NCBI GenBank assembly: GCA_026419785.1 | Contig: JAODTK010001444.1 | Coordinates: 434,001-498,000, forward strand | Length of the DNA stretch: 64,000 nucleotides | Reading direction: 5' to 3' | Origin: Sclerodactyla briareus | Lineage: Eukaryota; Echinodermata; Holothuroidea; Dendrochirotida; Sclerodactylidae | Shown here: positions 57,011 through 64,000 of the stretch, piece by piece | Position numbering within the stretch: position 1 is the first letter of the stretch | Layout: the number at the start of each line of letters is the position of its first letter | Program-made: the position numbers and the translations under genes | Notes under the pieces: model-generated | The model's database searches: none | What the model was told of the DNA's origin: nothing | Seen by the model: only the letters and a program-made list of their open reading frames with translations

Positions 57011-60000
57011 GAGGTATCCTACCCAAACAAGGTTCAACCAAGTAATACGTATTTACCTTGCTATGGTGCCTTATTGATACATATCTGTCCTGAAAGCAAG
57101 TGGCAACGTAGGTAATGCTTCGTATAGTAGGGACATGTGTCTCAGCTCACTTCAAATTTGTGGCAATGTGAAAACGGTACACGCCGGTAACTCCCGTTAA
57201 CACGTGAAGATCTTGCACATTATAACAATTGACCTCCTCTGGCATTTTTTACACTATTACTATATAGCTTCTCCACTTTTGTTTTCACTGTCAAATTACA
57301 ACTGCTTTTACTACTGCTTCTACTACAACAATGATATTGTCGCCGATGTATGTTAATTTGATGTTTAGAAAGCTCTTATTGCTACAATGTAGTTTTGCCC
57401 CACTGAATACATTTAGAAAATGTATTAGAGGGGCAATATGTTTATTCGTTTAAGAACGGTTTGGTGGAGATTATTACCTCTCAAGCGCAGCTTACAACTT
57501 GTGACGCGTTATATAATTTCACCACAATCCACACTCTGATAATATTCTATCGACTCTTTTCGTTTGAAGAATGAAATACAAAGTTAACCTAGAATGAAGA
57601 ATACAATATCGTCCGTAGGAGAATTCAAACCTAGTTCCCCGAAGGCGCCCGCCTTATTCACAACATGGCGATAGCAGTATTGGTGTCAGTTATACAAGTG
57701 CGTATAAGCATGGGGTCTATTTATTCGGCCTTCGATAGACGTGGATCAGTCGTTGTTGTGTGGAAGATGATATGTTGAATACTAATATCAAAGGGTTGGG
57801 TTGCTCGTACTTCTACTTACACGTATATGGAAACATTAAACACATTGCACTCAAGGAGAATTCGAAGCTGTTCATTGTCCACAGGTCCTGACCTTTAATA
57901 TACCGTCTCGGTCCTCAAACATTATTTGCCACCCTTGCTCCCTCTACGTTTTAAAAAGTTTACTCGTGACGTCTGTGAATTTAAAGGAAATCTAGCGAAC
58001 AACAAGTAGTGATCTCGAACAACAGAGGGAATTAGCCCCAAATTGTGAGAGGACTGCATTTTCATTTATTCTATTTCAAACGTCAAAGTGAACAACATAA
58101 ACGTCGTGAGATGGTTCGGAAACTTGTAAAATAGGTGTGTTTTTGTGTTTTACACACCCGGCTGGAAGATGGACTGGACCTTTTGGCGCTAGTTCTCATA
58201 TAAACATACTAATAATTTTCAGAGAGATGGTTTGTTCCAGAATTTGTCTCGCAGCTCGACTGCCAATTTAAAGTTACAAAATAATTAAAAATACAAAACC
58301 TATGTTGTTGTGGACAAAATGTTATACCTACATGCATGCATGCATTAAATGCACCCGATTGTCGTCTCATAAGTATAGCGCGATGCGGAACATTTCTCTT
58401 TTTTCTATTCAAAAGAGTTACATACATTCCTGGTATTGTCTCTCACTTGATTCTACAATAGCTCCATGCTTCAAACCAATAAAGTACACTAGCAAAACAC
58501 CGTAGTGGGATAAGGGAAGGTTCATCCCCAGACATTGTAAGAGTGTGCTATGTCGTTCAGTCGTTAATGGGTAATAAATATGGTTCAAGTAATTCCAACA
58601 ATTCGAAGTTGAGTTAAAGATAAAAAATAAACTATTCGATTCGACTAAACATTCACGCCACAAATTTGAAACCGTCAGTAAATTCACACTATATTTTACA
58701 ACCACTTAGTAGCAAATATACGTCAGTGCCAATAGTACTATATGGCACTGGATCGGAAAGAATTATGGTCAAGTTATTTCTGAGCAGATGTGATATATAT
58801 GTAGTGACTGATGACCTTGCAGTTGGGGTTAGTTAGTGTCCTTTACAAGTGTGTCAACTCACGCCAGTATCTGCTTGTTGAAAGAGGTATTCTCAATGCT
58901 GAGATATAGGGTAGAGGATATTACCGCCGTAGATAGTGTGTTGTGATCACTGGAATGATATATCAGACGCTGATTGGTCAACTCTGCTTTCAGGTGTCTT
59001 ACCCGGAACCTACGTGTGTGCCCAATTAAGCGCTTCTGGTGCAATGCAATTTAACAATTTTACAAAAAATACCAGGAAATATTTTTTTAGCTTATTAACA
59101 GGTTACACAGCATAGAATAAAGAATAAATTATGACTGCGTATACCTTCCTACTACAAAATATATATTGGGACATTTCCGATGGTCGGTTGGTTTCATTAT
59201 CGCGGACTCGGTTAGCTAATACTGTACGGGTTGATTGAAACGTCCCGATCTGATCGTCTTAGATACAAGACAAAGAGGAAAGTACCTACATAACTTTGAT
59301 TGCAAGACCAAGCCTAGCTCTATTGAGGTCTTCTGTTTCAATAACAACTCCCGTGACAACAAACGTCACTGAACCATCCAATTTACTTTTTTCATTCCAT
59401 GCGCTCGGTTTGGTTATGTACGTGGGAAAATGAGGTGTTTGTGTGAGCATGTTGAGTGCACTTCGTCGTTTCTACTCGGCGGTAAACACCATATGAATCC
59501 ATAGGCATGACATAAGTCATGTCTATTTTTACAATCGACCTACCATGATGGACTGTCAATCTTCACTATATAAGTGATGTCGTGGTGAAATCTTCATAAC
59601 CAATCAAATTTGCTCATATAACTTGCATTCAGTGACATAATTAACAAATTCCCTTCTCAATCATAAAAATGATACGAATGACGAAAAGATACAAGATAAT
59701 ATATTATCCCTGACAATGGTATTTAAAGAAACGCGAGGTTGGGTTCTGTCCAATGAGAAAGAGAAATGAAATGTTATGAAATAAGCATTTGAAGAATGGA
59801 AAAAAAACAAATTAAATTGATAAAAGAGCAGCAGTCAATTATATATAGCAAGCCACTGAAGAGAGAGAAGGATATTAGGAGTGTATGTAATATTGTGACT
59901 GATGTCCAACGGATCACCGACATCAGTAATCAAGAATCCATTATTATATTTGGTTTGTACGGCGCAAATTGAAATTATCGACCGTTTACAGTTGGAACGG

Positions 60001-60989
60001 TATTGACAATGAAAACAATCAACTTATCTCACCCGATACCGGACACATCGACTATTTAGTAGCTATTTGTGGACTATTCAAAGAACATGTATGTGAAAAA
60101 AACTCGGCTAGGAAACGACCATTAGACAAAGTAAGATAAGTAACGCGCAGTAATAACATAAATGTTGTTTTTCCTCAGAATATTATCCTCAATTAATGCA
60201 AATTTTCTAGTGACAAACACTGCGACCCGGGACATCGTGCATCCGATCGCCGATTAGTTATATTACTACTGCCTGGCATCATGACGAGCCTGATGTAACC
60301 GCCCGAGGGTATACATGTACACTGTTATGTCCAGTTATATCCAGGTACATTTTGCTATTCCTTGAGGCACTGGTGTTATAATGATTCATAGCTGGAATGT
60401 TACTACTACTACTACCCTAGTCCCTCATACACAGCGCTACTTATATTAACGGCAATTAACTGTAAATTAGGTCACTCGGTGAAAAGATTACCTCGTGTTG
60501 TCATTTAGGGACGTCATTTTCCCGACCCTACAGAAGGTAGGTTAGGTTAAAGTGTAATTGTGCTTTTGTTCTTGTTTTATCATTTGCAGTGCTCATGCAT
60601 ATGGTGGATGCAGATAGGATAATGCTAACAGGTTTATGAAAGTGACTTCGGATATGGTCTCGACTCGGAAGCCGCTCTATCAAGAATCTTAATCATATAG
60701 TTTCCCACAGTATGCTGACTTTCAGGTGAGTTTTCTCAACATTTTGTGGAGGAACCGTTGTTAAAATATAGAACCGATTTGTTCAATTTCAAGGGAGATT
60801 TTAAGCATATCTCTCGGAATGTGACTTGGTTGATTATAATTAATTAATGCCGACTTATAATGCGCACATATCCATCCTGGAATGCGCAAGGCGCAGACCG
60901 GAGAAATCCCCCCCCCACAAAAACAGCAACAAAAAACACTGAAGACCTAGATTGACTACAATGCCTTCAACATGAGAGTCCTCTTGAAT
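57011..60989. other. Long stretch without recognisable genes
   Basis: 57716-57825 is related to 51615-51725. On the minus strand AGGTTTGAATTCTCCTA (57623-57639) resembles a tRNA T-arm/box B without a usable box A. CATGCATGCATGCA lies at 58332-58345. No protein family is recognised in the open frames. This may be host intron or intergenic sequence. Confidence 0.35.
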
Positions 60990-62200
60990 TTCACAAGTTT
61001 ATCAAAATTTCTCGCACCGAGGCGCGAGAGCGCGGGAAGCCCTGTCTACCCAGGAGCGACGGGAGAGTGGTAAGAGTATTCGTTCCAGCAGAGTGAAGGT
61101 TTTACGAAGCAGATAGAGCGGGAGTAAGCACCTCACTTTTTTAAACACGCCGCCAAATTCTTCAACGGCCCTAATGACCAAAGCATCAGCCTAGAAAACG
61201 CACAGGAGGCCGGTGGAAATCACGTGAAATTGGTGTCACACGGGAGGACTGAGGACTCTAAGCAAAACGCGTGGTCGGATTATTTTGAACCACACCGAGT
61301 AAGATCTATCGCTAAATTGGTAAGACTATATAGGAGCAGCACAACGCTATATGGAAGTAACAAGGGCATGTATGAATTTAATAGCGACATCCGTTGTAAA
61401 GTTTCCCTAATCCTACTGATGTTACGCAAGTGTTATGTGGCAGACCTAACGATATTAGAAATATGATGACACAAATTCATGTTAGACTAAAAAATCACGC
61501 TATATCGACCAAGGTTACCCGATGGACGGAGGGTGCTAACGCCAAATCTCGTGATGGAGCAGTGATCTTAGCTAGGTGTTGCTTGGAGTGAATCAACATT
61601 AACTCAGGTTCCCTTCGTTTTGTTCACCCCATTTTGAACATGGCCCGATCACTGCAATGGAGAAATGTGAGATACAGTTGTGTATCATCAGCGTAAGTGT
61701 GATACTGCAACCCATACATTCAGCGACAATATTTTATGGAGGGATAAGTACAAATAACAAACCACTGGAGGGAGGGCAAGAGCAGAATCCCGAGGGACAG
61801 AAAATCATGAATAATGCGCTGAGATATGGCACTTTCAACAGATCAACACGATCACATTGTGGACGGTTCACGAAATACGACTGACACCACAAAATGTGAT
61901 TCCCCGTATCAAAAGCGGCGCTCAGATCTTACGTGAGCCGTAACCCTACCAATTCATAGCCAGAGTTAAATATTAACAACAAACCCGTTTCATCACTACA
62001 GGCAGATTGAAAAGTGTCCGTTGGCAGAAACGTGAGCAAAACGCTAGAACACCTAGACGCAACAACCCTTTCGATGACTCGCCCCAAACTTTCAGGTTGG
62101 AAACCCAGCCTGTTTACAGTTTCAAATCTCCCGAATCAGCGCTGGGTTTCTTTAACAGAGGATTGATGTGGAGATGTTCACGCTTTCAGGCCCCCCCCCC
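60990..62200 (-). pseudogene. L2/CR1-like LINE relic, antisense
   Basis: The plus strand shows the reverse complement of conserved RT text. AGGAGGCCGGTGGAAATCAC (about 61205-61224) is antisense to the HxxPV region. The CAGTTGTGTATCATCAGCGT block (61675-61694) is antisense to the YADDTQLYI catalytic box, followed by the antisense of the QY-C/LG region. The ATCAAAAGCGGCGCTCAGAT block (61909-61928) is antisense to the LSAAFDT motif A. The order is correct for a minus-strand RT. Frames are too broken to translate cleanly. A run of 14 C at 62191-62204 ends the recognisable part. Confidence 0.65.
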
Positions 62201-62204
62201 CCCC

Positions 62205-64000
62205 AGACAACGATTTGTTCATGATTGTTGTAATGAATGAAGTGATAGTGTCAATGCAGGTCATCAATACAGTAGATGGTACGGATTATGTTTTTAGTTG
62301 ACTTGCAGGATGAGTTTGGTGCCAGTTGATCGACTCGTTTTTGCTTCGCATTCTCTCCCGGTTTGCCGGTACAACGTGACAGTGTTATTAGGCAACTTAG
62401 TAAAAACTGTAAAAACAGTAGCAAAACCACAATCCATGGATTTATTAGAACATGCAAATTCAACATTACTTGTGGCACGGATGAATGTAGTTTCAGTTCT
62501 TGTTCAGTCTTATTGCAGTAAAATACAATTAGAAGCAACACAAACCAAATATGGAGTTACGATATTTTGCATTACCTACAAAGTGCATGTATAACATTTG
62601 CAGTGTCGATTTCACATGGCTAATAAGGAAAGCTCTGATCACACACACGCATATGGTGTTTCGTGCATCAAGTTGTCCAATTACAAGTAAGAAGACGACA
62701 CATAGTTATTCAAATATAGGCATCACAATCCACAGAGACGTAGTCAGGGGGAATGAATCACAATCCTAATACGATCAGTCATATGCTGCGATGACATTTA
62801 TTTTTGGCAGTGCGTCCATCGTAAATACTTTAGGCTGTTTGGAAAAATCATTTCCCAGCAGGGCTGTTGCCACTTTGAGGCTTTTCGTCGTGAACGTCGT
62901 GAAGGACGAGGTTAGGCAGACAAATATGAAAATAAATTGGCGTCGTACATGTAATATGGCACTACGCTGTCCCAAGTTTTCCCAAAGTATTTTGAATGTG
63001 GTTCATTTTGGGTTTCTTAATTTCGCAATAAACTTCCGAGGAGTACAATTTCGGCAGCAGTTTAGCTATGTCACGGATTATGGGTCATGGTCACACATGA
63101 CGTCTATATGAATTTATTTGAAGCAATATCTGAATTATCCACCTCTCTTCAATACTTCTGGCATTTCCATGATTATATACGCGTCTCAATGTGATTAGGT
63201 TATTCTCTGTATGTTCATAATACGCAGATCATTATATATTATGCTCTCACATTATAGCATAATTGACTGAGAATACTACAATCTCAAACGTCTTTTTCGT
63301 CGTTCCAAGGGCCGTTCCAAAAGAACCCGGTCACACGCCTGTAGACTTATCTGACTTAATAACTTATCGACATATGCATACAGCCAAATGATACCGGGAG
63401 AATTTGAACAGGGAGTATTTGAATGTTGATCACAATTATCTCATTTCTCGCCATCCACGTTACCCACATACGAGGGAGAGATAAGGTTGATAGCCTCATT
63501 TTGATAGCCTGATTTATTTTTGATTAGATCCCATTTAGATATGTGGTACGGACAAACTCAACATCGCAGTATACCTGGCAGTATCACACAACTATTGCTG
63601 ATAGGAACCCGTATTCCACGGCAATTACACCTGTAGCTGATTGATGGAGTAGTCACATGCGGTATTGATGGAAGGCCTATTGACCGCATTTTATATTGCT
63701 GTTGGATTGAAAAGGATTTATTATTGTTCTGCAAAACACTTACAGCCATGATAAAATGCTGATATCGTGAATACGTCGTACTCAATAGTAAAACTGAAGT
63801 TAAATAACTACACGAAGAATGGGGGTTATCGCCCTTTCATGTAGAAACTTGCGATGAACTATGCTGAAAGCACAGTTTTCTACGCTTGACCACCATAGCG
63901 ATGCATGAAACAAATATAAACATTGACGTAATTTCCTGACAGGTTTTCCACTTACTAATGGGCCACACGAGGAACCGATGTTATCCTGGTCACCCCTCGT
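62205..64000. other. Stretch without recognisable genes
   Basis: Between 62290 and 62540 several frames on both strands are open at once. One plus frame is cysteine-rich (FNITCGTDECSFSSC) and one minus frame is hydrophobic, so no single reading is favoured. The plus frame 62791-63111 (106 codons) has no recognised family. Nothing is called. Confidence 0.35.

Noticed and set aside
1-64000. Bacterial-style operons, CRISPR arrays, phage or rRNA genes
   Set aside because: No dense co-directional ORFs, no regularly spaced direct repeats with unique spacers and no rRNA-like segments were seen. The window is eukaryotic and transposon-rich.

Overview
The window looks like repeat-rich nuclear DNA from an animal, most likely a marine invertebrate deuterostome (echinoderm, hemichordate or cephalochordate grade). 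The reasons are the absence of dense ORFs, many broken non-LTR retrotransposons of the L2/CR1, Jockey-like and R2/NeSL-like types, a Penelope-like fragment, a tRNA-derived SINE, AT-rich microsatellites, and a Ty3/gypsy element whose pol order (protease, integrase, reverse transcriptase, RNase H) is the hallmark of the Gmr1-like lineage described from deuterostomes. The species cannot be read from the sequence. Single-base indels break nearly every coding frame, and homopolymers differ between copies, so part of the window may be unpolished long-read sequence. Frameshifts here should not be taken as biological without reads.

Layout. 0-9.4 kb: a ~190-bp tandem duplication, a palindrome-ended non-autonomous repeat (1.1-2.6 kb), an antisense LINE relic (6.5-7.2 kb) and mostly featureless DNA. 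9.4-15.8 kb: a LINE pile-up with a Jockey-type RT scrap, an R2/NeSL-like RT plus C-terminal region broken by (AAT)n arrays and ending in a tail-to-tail inverted repeat, an L2/CR1 fragment, a Penelope-like 3' end, a (TA)n array, a tRNA-Leu(UAA)-derived SINE and an antisense L2/CR1 3' end. 15.8-23.9 kb: mostly unannotatable, with a GAATT array, two pairs of direct repeats, an inverted-repeat element with telomere-like motifs and a second, shorter copy of the palindrome-ended repeat.

23.9-39.6 kb is the centrepiece. A complete minus-strand Gmr1-like gypsy element (23949-32615) has ~1.7-kb LTRs, a perfect 5-bp target duplication (TAGAT) and a proline-tRNA-type primer binding site. It is followed by a second, partial copy (33.6-38.6 kb) with the same right flank and the same TAGAT. 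This means a ~6-kb segment spanning integrase, gag, 5' LTR and flank was duplicated in tandem, either in the genome or in the assembly. A shortened solo LTR of the same family, with its own CATGG duplication, lies at 53754-54586.

39.6-64 kb: a near-complete antisense L2/CR1 LINE with endonuclease and RT (41.2-44.1 kb), a sense L2/CR1 RT (47.9-49.1 kb), Jockey-like fragments (45.8, 52.8, 56.7 kb), an antisense LINE relic (61.0-62.2 kb) and a few candidate host exons with good splice signals (39.8-40.2, 49.50-49.69, 50.81-51.01, 56.24-56.59 kb). No complete host gene, canonical tRNA or rRNA gene, or CRISPR array could be supported.
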